Positions 8,024 to 14,558 of a stretch of DNA of 17,092 nt are shown one piece after another. The stretch is from positions 1 to 17,092 of the forward strand of contig JBEKVE010000098.1 of assembly GCA_049514335.1 (NCBI GenBank). The letters are read 5' to 3'. The stretch comes from JBEKVE01 sp049514335. GTDB taxonomy: Bacteria; Actinomycetota; Acidimicrobiia; Acidimicrobiales; UBA8190. The notes below the pieces were generated by a model, which had not been told where the DNA came from, searched no databases, and was given only the letters and a program-made list of their open reading frames with translations. Position 1 is the stretch's first letter. Each line of letters begins with the position of its first letter. Both the position numbers and the translations under genes were made by a program.

Positions 8024-8056
8024 CGTCGCCCACCCGGGCCCGCCGACCCCGGGCAG

Positions 8057-8062
8057 TACCCT
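8057..8062 (+). promoter_or_regulatory. -10 element of a leaderless pcnA message
   Basis: TACCCT fits the actinobacterial TANNNT -10 consensus and ends seven bases before the GTG at 8070, the spacing expected when transcription begins on the start codon. There is no Shine-Dalgarno sequence upstream of the GTG. I see no convincing -35. Confidence 0.5.
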
Positions 8063-8069
8063 CGCACCG

Positions 8070-9479
8070 GTGATCCCCGCCCGGTTCCGCCCGTTGCTCG
8101 ACGTCACGGCCGAGTTGGCGACGCGCTTCACCGATGCGGGCCACGAGCTCTACCTCGTGGGCGGCTCGGTGCGCGACGCCTTCTCGGGCCCCGGCGCCGC
8201 GCCCGGCAAGCGGGACGTGGACCTCACCACCGATGCCCGGCCCGACGAGATCCAACGCCTGGTGAAGGGCTGGGCCGACGCTGTGTGGCTGCAGGGCGAG
8301 CGCTTCGGCACCGTCGGGTGCGCCCGCGCCGGCGTCGACTACGAGATCACCACCTTCCGTGCCGACGTGTACGTGCCCGACTCGCGCAAGCCCGAGGTGT
8401 CGTTCGGGGACTCCATCCAGGCCGACCTGGCGCGCCGGGACTTCACCGTCAACGCCGTGGCCCTGCGTCTTCCCGATCTGGAGCTGGTCGACCCCTTCGA
8501 CGGGCTGGCCGACCTCGCCGCCGGGCGGCTGCGCACCCCCCAGGCCCCCGAGGTGTCGTTCACCGACGACCCACTGCGCATGCTGCGGGCGGCGCGCTTC
8601 ATCGCCGGGCTGGGCCTCGCCCCCGCCCCCGAGCTGGTTGCGGCGGTGCGCGAGATGCACGATCGCCTCTCCATCGTGTCGGCCGAGCGCATGCGCGACG
8701 AGCTCGACAAGCTGGTGGTGGTCGAGCAGCCGTCACCCGGCCTGTGGTTCCTCGTCGACACCGGGCTGGCCGGGGAGTTCCTTCCCGAGCTCCCCGGGCT
8801 GGCGCTCGAACAGGACCCCATCCACCGCCACAAGGACGTCCTGGCGCACACCCTGGCGGTGGTGGACAAGACGAGCCCCGACCGCCTGCTGCGGCTGGCG
8901 GCGCTGTTGCACGACATCGGCAAGCCCCGCACCCGGGAGTTCGGCCCGGGCGGGGTGACCTTCCACCACCACGAGGTGGTGGGCGCCCGCATGACCCGGG
9001 CCCGGCTCACGGCCCTTCACTATTCGCACGACGACGTCGAGGTGGTGACCCGGCTGGTGGAGCTGCACCTGCGGTTCCACACCTACCGACTGGGATGGAC
9101 CGACCGCGCCGTGCGCCGCTACGTGCGCGACGCGGGCCCGCTGCTCGACCGGTTGAACGAGCTGACGCGGTGCGACTGCACCACCCGCAACGCGGCGCGC
9201 GCCCGCTCGCTCGAACGGCGCATGGACGAGCTCGAACGCCGCATCACCGAGCTGCGCTCCCAGGAGGAGCTCGATGCCATCCGACCCGAGCTCGACGGCC
9301 GCCAGGTCATGACCCACCTCGGCGTGGGCCCGGGACCGGTCGTGGGCGAAGCGCTCGAGTTCTTGTTGGACCTGCGCCTCGACGAAGGGGTGCTCGGCGA
9401 GGAGGAGGTGCTGCGCCGGCTGGACGCGTGGTGGGCCGGGCGCGGTCCCGCCCGTGCCGAGGAGACCGGGTCAGGCTGA
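8070..9479 (+). CDS. pcnA: CCA tRNA nucleotidyltransferase (poly(A) polymerase family)
   Basis: A 469-residue class II nucleotidyltransferase with an HD domain. It adds or repairs the 3' CCA of tRNA using CTP and ATP. Motifs in order: LVGGSVRD near residue 30 (nucleotidyltransferase signature), KRDVDLTTDARPDE (the metal-binding DxD pair), the head-domain motif ARRDFTVNAVALRL, the base-recognition region DDPLRMLRAARFIA, and HD-domain residues LLHDIGKPRTR plus FHHHEVVGARM (metal-binding histidines). GTG 8070 is chosen over the GTG at 8007 because the family begins just before the catalytic head and a TACCCT -10 lies seven bases upstream. It converges on ino1 with a gap of only 20 bases. pcnA beside the murJ/trx cluster is the standard actinobacterial arrangement. 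Confidence 0.96.
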   Translation: MIPARFRPLLDVTAELATRFTDAGHELYLVGGSVRDAFSGPGAAPGKRDVDLTTDARPDEIQRLVKGWADAVWLQGERFGTVGCARAGVDYEITTFRADVYVPDSRKPEVSFGDSIQADLARRDFTVNAVALRLPDLELVDPFDGLADLAAGRLRTPQAPEVSFTDDPLRMLRAARFIAGLGLAPAPELVAAVREMHDRLSIVSAERMRDELDKLVVVEQPSPGLWFLVDTGLAGEFLPELPGLALEQDPIHRHKDVLAHTLAVVDKTSPDRLLRLAALLHDIGKPRTREFGPGGVTFHHHEVVGARMTRARLTALHYSHDDVEVVTRLVELHLRFHTYRLGWTDRAVRRYVRDAGPLLDRLNELTRCDCTTRNAARARSLERRMDELERRITELRSQEELDAIRPELDGRQVMTHLGVGPGPVVGEALEFLLDLRLDEGVLGEEEVLRRLDAWWAGRGPARAEETGSG

Positions 9480-9499
9480 GCGCTCCGGGGCGAGCAGGC

Positions 9500-10597
9500 T
9501 CAGTCGACGGGCCACGCCGGGGCGTCCTCGCCGGCGGCGAAGGACTCCACCAGCCGGTACGCCTCGTCGTCGTGGTACTGCACCGGTGGTGACTTCATGA
9601 AGTACGCGGAGGGGCCCACGAGCGGTCCGCCGATGCCGCGGTCGAGCGCCAGCTTGGCGCAGCGCACGGCGTCGATGATGACGCCGGCCGAGTTGGGCGA
9701 GTCCCACACCTCCAGCTTGAGCTCGAGGTTGATGGGCACGTCGCCGAAGTTGCGGCCCTCCATGCGGATGTAGGCCCACTTCCGGTCGTTGAGCCACGGC
9801 ACGTGGTCCGAGGGACCGATGTGCACGTCGTCGGCGTCGAGCACGAAGTTCTCCACCTGGCTGGTGACGGCCTGGGTCTTGGAGATCTTCTTGGACTCGA
9901 GCCGCTTGCGCTCGAGCATGTTCTTGAAGTCCATGTTCCCGCCGAAGTTGAGCTGGTAGGTGCGGTCGAGGGCGAGGCCGCGGTCCTCGAACAGCCGGGT
10001 GAGGACCCGGTGCACGATGGTGGAGCCGACCTGGCTCTTGATGTCGTCACCCACGATGGGGATGCCGGCGTCACGGAACTTGCGGGCCCAGGTGGGGTCG
10101 CTGGCGATGAACACGGGAATGGCGTTCACGAAAGCCACGCCGGCGTCGAGGCAGGCCTGGGCGTAGTGGCGCTGGGCCTCTTCGGACCCCACCGGCAGGT
10201 AGCTCACCAGCACGTCCGCACCCGATGCCCGCAGGGCCTCGGCCACGTCGACGGCTTCGGCGGGCGACTCCTCAACGGTGTCGCGGTAGTAGGTGCCGAG
10301 CCCGTCGAAGGTCGGACCCCGCTGGACGGTGACGTCCAGATGGCCGACCTGGGCGAAGCGGACCGTGTTGTTGTGCCCGGCCAGGATGGCCTTGGACAGG
10401 TCCACGCCCACCTTGGTGGCGTCCACGTCGAAGGCGGCCACGAATTCGACGTCGCCCACGTGGTACCCGCCCAGGGTGACGTGCATGAGACCGGGGACGA
10501 TGTCCTCGGGATCGGCGTCTCTGTAGTACTCCACCCCTTGGACCAGGGAGCTGGCGCAGTTGCCTACCCCCGCGATGGCGACCCGGACCGTGCTCAT
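9500..10597 (-). CDS. ino1: Inositol-3-phosphate synthase
   Basis: A 365-residue NAD-dependent synthase that converts glucose 6-phosphate to myo-inositol 3-phosphate, the first step towards phosphatidylinositol lipids and mycothiol in actinobacteria. The short actinobacterial form is recognised by IAGVGNCASSLVQGVEYYRD at the N terminus, DVLVSYLPVGSEEAQ, FVNAIPVFIASDP, the catalytic GDDIKSQVGSTIVHR, NFGGNMDFKNML, and SPNSAGVIIDAVRCAKLAL. ATG 10597 has GAGGGAGA a few bases upstream. Its ATG overlaps the padR stop (ATGA), so translation is coupled and both genes are likely driven from the padR promoter. padR-ino1 linkage is also seen in mycobacteria (Rv0047c-Rv0046c), which supports control of inositol synthesis by this regulator. 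Confidence 0.97.
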   Translation of the reverse strand: MSTVRVAIAGVGNCASSLVQGVEYYRDADPEDIVPGLMHVTLGGYHVGDVEFVAAFDVDATKVGVDLSKAILAGHNNTVRFAQVGHLDVTVQRGPTFDGLGTYYRDTVEESPAEAVDVAEALRASGADVLVSYLPVGSEEAQRHYAQACLDAGVAFVNAIPVFIASDPTWARKFRDAGIPIVGDDIKSQVGSTIVHRVLTRLFEDRGLALDRTYQLNFGGNMDFKNMLERKRLESKKISKTQAVTSQVENFVLDADDVHIGPSDHVPWLNDRKWAYIRMEGRNFGDVPINLELKLEVWDSPNSAGVIIDAVRCAKLALDRGIGGPLVGPSAYFMKSPPVQYHDDEAYRLVESFAAGEDAPAWPVD

Positions 10598-11313
10598 GTG
10601 TCGTCTCCCTCGTGCTGGACCGTGTTCGTGCCGAGGAGGGCTCGGCCCGCCGCGCCCATCGCCGTCTGAGCCGGCGACAGGGGCGGCACCGGCGGTGCCC
10701 CCTCCCGGGTGCGCATGTCCCGCTCGGCCTCGATCAGGCGGTCGAGCCAGGAGATGTCGCGCTCGGTTGTCTCGGTGGTGTGCTCCATGAGCGATCGTGT
10801 GTAGGTGTCGAGGCGCCCTTCGGCCGCCGCCGCCGCCGCCCGGGTCTCGGCCAGGCGCTGGACCAGGTGGGCCCGGCGGCGCTCGAGCAGCCGGAGCCGG
10901 GCGTGGGGGGGCAGGTAGCGGGCGAAGGCGAGGCGCAGCCCGAAGCTGCGGGCGTCCTCGGTGCCCGGGGTGCGCTCGGAGTCGAGGAGCTTGGCGAATT
11001 GGCGCCTGCCCTCGTCGGTGATGCGGTACACCTTCCGACCCCGCCGTCCCAGGGTGGAGCCCGAACGCCTGGCCCGCAGGGCGGCGCGCTCCCCGCTCAG
11101 GGAGCCGGTCATGGGTACGGGGCTCGAACCGGAGCCGCCGCCGTCCTCGGTGGCCTGCACCGCGCCCGAGCGCTCCAGGCGCGACAGTGCCGGGTAGAGG
11201 GAGCCGAACGACACGTTCGACATCTGCCCGAGCTCGTCACGCAGGCGTTTCCTGATCTCGTAGCCGTGCATGGCCTGGTCCTCGAGCAGGCCCAGGATGG
11301 CGAGCTCGAGCAT
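10594..11313 (-). CDS. PadR family transcriptional regulator
   Basis: A 239-residue repressor. The N-terminal winged helix is clear: MLELAILGLLEDQAMHGYEI, then FGSLYPALSRLERSGAV, and the wing GRKVYRITDEGRRQF. Between recognition helix and wing there is an insertion of about 35 residues (roughly 54-90), rich in Gly/Ser/Arg, absent from most PadR proteins. The C-terminal half (about 130-210) is charged and helical, a probable dimerising coiled coil, followed by a Pro-rich tail. It is the orthologue-type neighbour of ino1 and overlaps it by four bases. ATG 11313 has GAAGG eight bases upstream. Three inverted/direct copies of GATACATC lie over its own promoter, so it probably represses itself and ino1. 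The effector is unknown. Confidence 0.93.
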   Translation of the reverse strand: MLELAILGLLEDQAMHGYEIRKRLRDELGQMSNVSFGSLYPALSRLERSGAVQATEDGGGSGSSPVPMTGSLSGERAALRARRSGSTLGRRGRKVYRITDEGRRQFAKLLDSERTPGTEDARSFGLRLAFARYLPPHARLRLLERRRAHLVQRLAETRAAAAAAEGRLDTYTRSLMEHTTETTERDISWLDRLIEAERDMRTREGAPPVPPLSPAQTAMGAAGRALLGTNTVQHEGDDT

Positions 11314-11360
11314 CTAGAAGGCCTTCGGGGGGGCGCAACGGCGCAGAATCGGGGAGGGTT

Positions 11361-11393
11361 GATACATCGCTGGATGTATCGTATCGATACATC
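11361..11393. promoter_or_regulatory. Probable PadR operator (three half-sites)
   Basis: GATACATC (11361-11368), its exact inverse GATGTATC (11373-11380) and GATACATC again (11386-11393) form two overlapping palindromes with spacers of 4 and 5 bases. PadR family operators typically contain ATGT/ACAT dyads, which these units contain. The block is strikingly AT-rich for this genome and overlaps the padR -10 and start-site region, as expected for autorepression. The binding itself is inferred. Confidence 0.75.
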
Positions 11394-11407
11394 GGGGTTC
11401 GTTTCAA
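11378..11407 (-). promoter_or_regulatory. padR-ino1 promoter
   Basis: On the minus strand, TTGAAA (11407-11402) and TACGAT (11383-11378) are separated by 18 bases, close to the sigma-A consensus. Transcription should start near 11371, giving a leader of about 57 bases before the padR ATG. The -10 lies between operator half-sites two and three. Confidence 0.65.
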
Positions 11408-11681
11408 GTCACCTCGAATCGGCCCCTGACGGTGCCCGCCGGACCCGCCGGACGCTTCGCCCCGACGTCGACCGGCCCGGGACCTGAAGGAGCAGGAGGC
11501 GACCGGCGCCGCCGCCTGTACCCCGTGGACAACCGCCCCTTGGCCTTGCCCTGTCGCCGCACCGGTCGCTCGAGCCCGATCATCGACGGGGCCCTGGGCA
11601 CGCGTGTCCGGCGGGCGGGGTGCACCTGCCCCCCGAGGACGTCATCGCGTCGAACCCGGGTGAAACGGGGCGCGGCGACGG

Positions 11682-11687
11682 TACCCT
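11682..11687 (+). promoter_or_regulatory. -10 element of a leaderless DUF5318 message
   Basis: TACCCT ends seven bases before ATG 11695, the same hexamer and spacing as at pcnA. There is no Shine-Dalgarno sequence ahead of the ATG. The -35 is not obvious. Confidence 0.5.
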
Positions 11688-11694
11688 TGGGGCG

Positions 11695-12132
11695 ATGAGC
11701 TTCGGGCCGTCGGCCTTGCGAGGATTCCCCGTGACGGGGACCGGTGGTCGGGTGGAGTACCGCCTGGCCCGCAACGCCGTGGTGAGCGAGTTCCGCAAGG
11801 GCCGTCTGTCGCGCCTCGACGTGTGCGACGCCCACCCCGAGCTGCTGCGTGCGGCGCGCAACGTGGGCGTCGCTCTCCCCGAGGACTGCCCCATCTGCGA
11901 AGAAGTGCCCCTCGTGCACGTGACGTACGTCTTCGGCACGCGCCTGCCTCCCAACGGCACATGCCCGGCCACCCCCACCGAGCTCGCCCGCCTGTGCCGC
12001 CGGGCCGACGAGGTGGCCTGCTACGTCGTCGAGGTCTGCCCCCAGTGTTCGTGGAACCACCTCGCCCGCATGTTCCCGGCCGGTGGCCGGCACCGGGCCG
12101 CGGCGCGGCGTACCGGGCGCGGCAACGGCTGA
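11695..12132 (+). CDS. DUF5318 family protein
   Basis: A 145-residue actinobacterial conserved protein. The hallmark is YRLARNAVVSEFRKGRLSRL followed by DVCDAHPELLRAARNVG, then two pairs of cysteines: CPIC before the strand VTYVFGTRLPPNG, and CPQC within CYVVEVCPQCSWNHL. The four cysteines probably bind zinc. I know the family by sequence only; no biochemical role is established. In mycobacteria and Streptomyces it lies between the padR/ino1 genes and a class A penicillin-binding protein gene; here the penicillin-binding protein is missing and a DUF929 gene follows. ATG 11695 is chosen because protein similarity begins soon after it and a -10 element lies seven bases upstream; a TTG further upstream at 11620 would add unconserved residues. 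Confidence 0.88.
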   Translation: MSFGPSALRGFPVTGTGGRVEYRLARNAVVSEFRKGRLSRLDVCDAHPELLRAARNVGVALPEDCPICEEVPLVHVTYVFGTRLPPNGTCPATPTELARLCRRADEVACYVVEVCPQCSWNHLARMFPAGGRHRAAARRTGRGNG

Positions 12133-12232
12133 CCGCCGTCGGGGCACGCGCCGAGCCGCCGCGCCCACCGGGGGTGCGTCTTAGGGCACCATTGACCGGT
12201 CCACACGGGGCGAGACAAGGGATGACCGACAC

Positions 12233-13318
12233 ATGAGCCAAGTGCAGCCAGGCGGTGGTTCGGGCGAACGCCCCGGTCCCGGCGGGAAGCCTCCGACGCC
12301 TCGACGCCCCGCGGCCAAGCCCGGTACCCGTCCTCAGGCCAAGCCCGGTACCCGTCCCACCGCCAAGGGTCGTCCCCCCGGTGGGCCCGGCGCCAAGGGC
12401 GCGGCGGGACGAGGCGGCGGTGGCAAAGGCACCGGTCGGCCCAACAAGACCATCTCGGCCCCACCGCCCCGGCGCTTCTCCCCCTCCACCATGGGGTTCG
12501 TGGCCATCGGCCTCGTGGTCGTGATCGTGCTCGTGTTCGTGATCGTGAAGGTCACCGGGGGCAACAGCACAGCGTTGCCCCCCGGTGATGCGTCGCCCAC
12601 GGCACCCTTCCCCGCCTCGGCGTCGCTCGTGGCCCAGGTCACCGGGGTCCCCACCTCGGTCGAGTCCGCGGTGGGAACGGGTCAGGGCGTATCGCCGCCC
12701 AGCGTGCTCACCGGCCAGCCGCCGCTCACGTCGGGCGGCAAGCCCGAGATCCTCTTCATCGGGGCCGAGTTCTGTCCCTTCTGCGCCGCGGAGCGGTGGG
12801 CCATGGTGAACGCCTTCAGCCGGTTCGGGACGTTCACCGGTGTCGACGAGACCACCTCGTCACCGTGGGACACCCCCCCGGCCATCGCCACCTTCTCCTT
12901 CCGCAACGTCAAGTTCACGAGCCAGTACATCGACTTCGTCCCGGTGGAGCACGAGACGAACGACACCAACGGCCTGGGCACGCGCAAGCTGTTCCAGCCC
13001 CTCACCAAGGCGCAGCAGAACCTGTGGACCAATTACTCCGCCCACTTCGGTGAACAGACGGGCTACCCCTTCGTCGACTTCGGCAACAAGGTCTTCGTGA
13101 TCGGGCCGAGCTACAACCCCGACCCACTGCTCATCGGGCTCAGCCAGAACGCCATCGCGGCCAAGCTGACGGACCCCAGCAGCGCCGTGGCCCAGGCCAT
13201 TCTGGGCACGGCCAACTACCTGACGGCGGCGACGTGCTCGCTCACGCACGACCAGCCCACGGCGGTGTGCTCGGCCGCAGGGGTGAAGAAGGCCATGACC
13301 GCCCTGAAGCTGAGCTGA
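12233..13318 (+). CDS. DUF929 family membrane-anchored thioredoxin-like protein
   Basis: A 361-residue protein. Residues 1-85 are a Pro/Gly/Lys/Arg-rich, probably disordered cytoplasmic segment containing two copies of AKPGTRP. One transmembrane helix follows at about 88-107 (GFVAIGLVVVIVLVFVIVKV), and the rest is outside the membrane. The domain from about 168 onward starts EILFIGAEFCPFCAAERWA: a CPFC redox pair at 181-184 in a thioredoxin-like setting, as in DUF929 proteins. Two further cysteines (335, 346) flank a short loop near the C terminus. It probably catalyses disulfide exchange on exported proteins. The next gene, 13 bases downstream, encodes a VKOR protein that could reoxidise it. 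ATG 12233 has AAGGG about 11 bases upstream, a longer than usual distance. Confidence 0.87.
   Translation: MSQVQPGGGSGERPGPGGKPPTPRRPAAKPGTRPQAKPGTRPTAKGRPPGGPGAKGAAGRGGGGKGTGRPNKTISAPPPRRFSPSTMGFVAIGLVVVIVLVFVIVKVTGGNSTALPPGDASPTAPFPASASLVAQVTGVPTSVESAVGTGQGVSPPSVLTGQPPLTSGGKPEILFIGAEFCPFCAAERWAMVNAFSRFGTFTGVDETTSSPWDTPPAIATFSFRNVKFTSQYIDFVPVEHETNDTNGLGTRKLFQPLTKAQQNLWTNYSAHFGEQTGYPFVDFGNKVFVIGPSYNPDPLLIGLSQNAIAAKLTDPSSAVAQAILGTANYLTAATCSLTHDQPTAVCSAAGVKKAMTALKLS
12313..12357 (+). repeat. Two 21-base direct repeats inside the DUF929 gene
   Basis: Identical 21-base units at 12313-12333 and 12337-12357 recur with a period of 24 bases (eight codons), encoding two AKPGTRP units. This looks like a recent in-frame duplication in the disordered N-terminal segment. 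Confidence 0.8.
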
Positions 13319-13331
13319 CGGGGAGACGGCG

Positions 13332-13910
13332 ATGACCTCGGTCCGGCCACGGAGCGATGGAGAGGTCGACGTCGAGGTTGAAGACGTCGACGGCGGGCCC
13401 CTCGTGCCGGCGTGGCGGCCGTGGACCGCCTTCGCCCTGTCCCTCGTCGGGTTCGGCATCTCCCTGTACCTCACGATCGACCACTTCTCGGGCGTGCTCC
13501 CCCTGTGTTCGTCGAGCGGGTTTATCAACTGCGCCCTCGTCACCACCAGCAAGTACTCGTACCTGTTGCACATCCCGGTGGCGCTGCTGGGGCTCATCTT
13601 CTACACGGGCCTGGTGGTCGTGAACCTCCCCCCGCTGTGGCGGGCGCGGGCGCCGTGGGTGGCCTGGGTCCGCCTCGCCATGCTGGTCGGGGGCATCGGA
13701 TTCGTCCTCTACCTCCTCGGTGCCGAGCTGCTCAGCCTGGGATCCATCTGCATCTGGTGCACCGGGGTGCACATCGTGACGTTCCTCCTCTTCGTCCTGG
13801 TGGTGATGTCGTTCCCCGCCATGTCGGGGCGGCGCCTCGCCTTCGAGGGCTGGGACGAGGACGAGGACGAATTCGACGACGACGAGGACGCCGGTCCCGA
13901 CGACGCCTGA
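13332..13910 (+). CDS. Vitamin K epoxide reductase (VKOR) family protein
   Basis: A 192-residue bacterial VKOR homologue, the enzyme that passes electrons from periplasmic thiol oxidoreductases to membrane quinones and so drives disulfide formation. The four expected cysteines are present: a loop pair at 59 and 67 (CSSSGFINC) and the quinone-proximal CIWC at 140-143. Hydrophobic segments lie at about 31-50, 78-98, 111-133 and 145-163, fitting a four-helix bundle. The C-terminal tail is extremely acidic (DEDEDEFDDDEDAGPDD). The ATG has GGGAG upstream. It directly follows the DUF929 thioredoxin-like gene, its likely partner; in many actinobacteria VKOR is paired or fused with a thioredoxin-like domain. 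Confidence 0.94.
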   Translation: MTSVRPRSDGEVDVEVEDVDGGPLVPAWRPWTAFALSLVGFGISLYLTIDHFSGVLPLCSSSGFINCALVTTSKYSYLLHIPVALLGLIFYTGLVVVNLPPLWRARAPWVAWVRLAMLVGGIGFVLYLLGAELLSLGSICIWCTGVHIVTFLLFVLVVMSFPAMSGRRLAFEGWDEDEDEFDDDEDAGPDDA

Positions 13911-13933
13911 CCGCGGCCACGAGTCCGGCTGGT

Positions 13934-13959
13934 GCAACCGATGTGGCCCGTCCGGGGTT
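13934..13959 (+). promoter_or_regulatory. Candidate ECF-type promoter before the sigma factor gene
   Basis: GCAACC (13934-13939) and GTT (13957-13959) are separated by 17 bases, close to the GGAAC(C)...GTT pattern used by many ECF sigma factors. It lies in the 57-base gap before the sigma gene and could be an autoregulated promoter. The match is short and may be chance. Confidence 0.3.
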
Positions 13960-13967
13960 GAAGAGGT

Positions 13968-14558
13968 GTGGCGGCGAGCATCGATGACATGACGGGCGCC
14001 GACCGCATGCTGGCGGAGCTGAGCGAGGACCTCGACGGCGGCTACGGCGCCTTCGTCCGGGCCCATGCCGACACCGTGTACTGCGCCGCCCTCCGCCTGT
14101 GCCGCTCGCCGGCCGACGCCGAGGACATCGCCCAGGAGACCTTCGTGCGGGCGTATCGCTCCCTGCAGCGCTTCGAGCCGGCGCGCCTGCGTGCCCTCGA
14201 GGCGCGGCCTTGGCTGCTCACCATCACGCTCAACCTGTGGCGCAATCGCCTGCGGGCCGCCGGGCGCCGGCCCCGCACCACCCCTGACACCCATGCGCCC
14301 GAAGCCGTCGACCTCCGGCCCGGCCCCCACGAGGCGGCGGAGAGATCCGAGACGTCGCGGGCCCTCGTGCGCCTGCTCGAAACCCTCCCCGAGCGCCAGC
14401 GCGTCGCCGTCGTGCTCCACCACGTCGTGGGCCTGTCCTATCCCGAGGTGGCCGCCGTGCTGGCCTGCCCGGTGGGCACGGCCAAGGCCAGCGTCGCCCG
14501 CGGGCTCGAACGGCTGCGGCAGGCGGGGGCCCGTCCCGAGCATCCCGAGGAGAAGTGA
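13968..14558 (+). CDS. ECF-type RNA polymerase sigma factor
   Basis: A 196-residue group 4 sigma factor. Region 2 covers about residues 26-93: YGAFVRAHADTVYCAALRLC, then SPADAEDIAQETFVRAYRSL, with the conserved polymerase-binding DAEDIAQETF. Region 4 covers about 128-186: LETLPERQRVAVVLHHVVGL, then SYPEVAAVLACPVGTAKASV, the -35-binding helix-turn-helix. Region 3 is absent, as in all ECF factors. No anti-sigma factor with a membrane segment or zinc motif follows. Instead the stop overlaps the start of an alkyltransferase gene (TGATG), so the two are translated together. GTG 13968 is the first start; ATG 13989 is also possible, and neither has a well-spaced ribosome binding site. It is not adjacent to trxB, so it is not evidently the cluster's sigM. 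Confidence 0.93.
   Translation: MAASIDDMTGADRMLAELSEDLDGGYGAFVRAHADTVYCAALRLCRSPADAEDIAQETFVRAYRSLQRFEPARLRALEARPWLLTITLNLWRNRLRAAGRRPRTTPDTHAPEAVDLRPGPHEAAERSETSRALVRLLETLPERQRVAVVLHHVVGLSYPEVAAVLACPVGTAKASVARGLERLRQAGARPEHPEEK

Larger units (their letters stand above)
11314..11694. other. Divergent intergenic region between padR and the DUF5318 gene
   Basis: This 381-base stretch carries the padR promoter and operator in its left quarter and the -10 element for the DUF5318 gene at its right end. The remaining ~270 bases (11408-11681) are GC-rich; I see no convincing gene, RNA or repeat in them. An 88-codon plus-strand frame (11432-11698) is open, but its composition (Arg/Pro/Gly) looks like non-coding GC-rich DNA. 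Confidence 0.6.

Noticed and set aside
2240..8131. One minus-strand open frame of 1963 codons read as a single giant protein
   Set aside because: Only its DUF6049 and DegV parts look like real proteins; the stretch between them is Arg/Gly/Pro-rich shadow sequence opposite a convincing MurJ frame, and its first part is a shadow of the TIGR03085 gene.
7883..9592. Plus-strand open frame of 569 codons over pcnA
   Set aside because: Arg/Pro/Ala shadow of pcnA in another frame; pcnA has all catalytic motifs.
11432..11698. Small plus-strand gene of 88 codons ending in an ATGA overlap with DUF5318
   Set aside because: No ribosome binding site at a usable start, composition like non-coding DNA, and the DUF5318 start is better explained by a leaderless promoter inside this frame.
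12222..12236. Five-codon leader (ATG ACC GAC ACA TGA) whose stop overlaps the DUF929 start
   Set aside because: The ribosome binding site AAGGG directly touches this ATG, too close for use, and the string is short enough to be chance.
13854..13891. GA-rich tandem repeat at the end of the VKOR gene as a regulatory repeat
   Set aside because: It is explained by the run of Asp and Glu codons in the acidic C-terminal tail.
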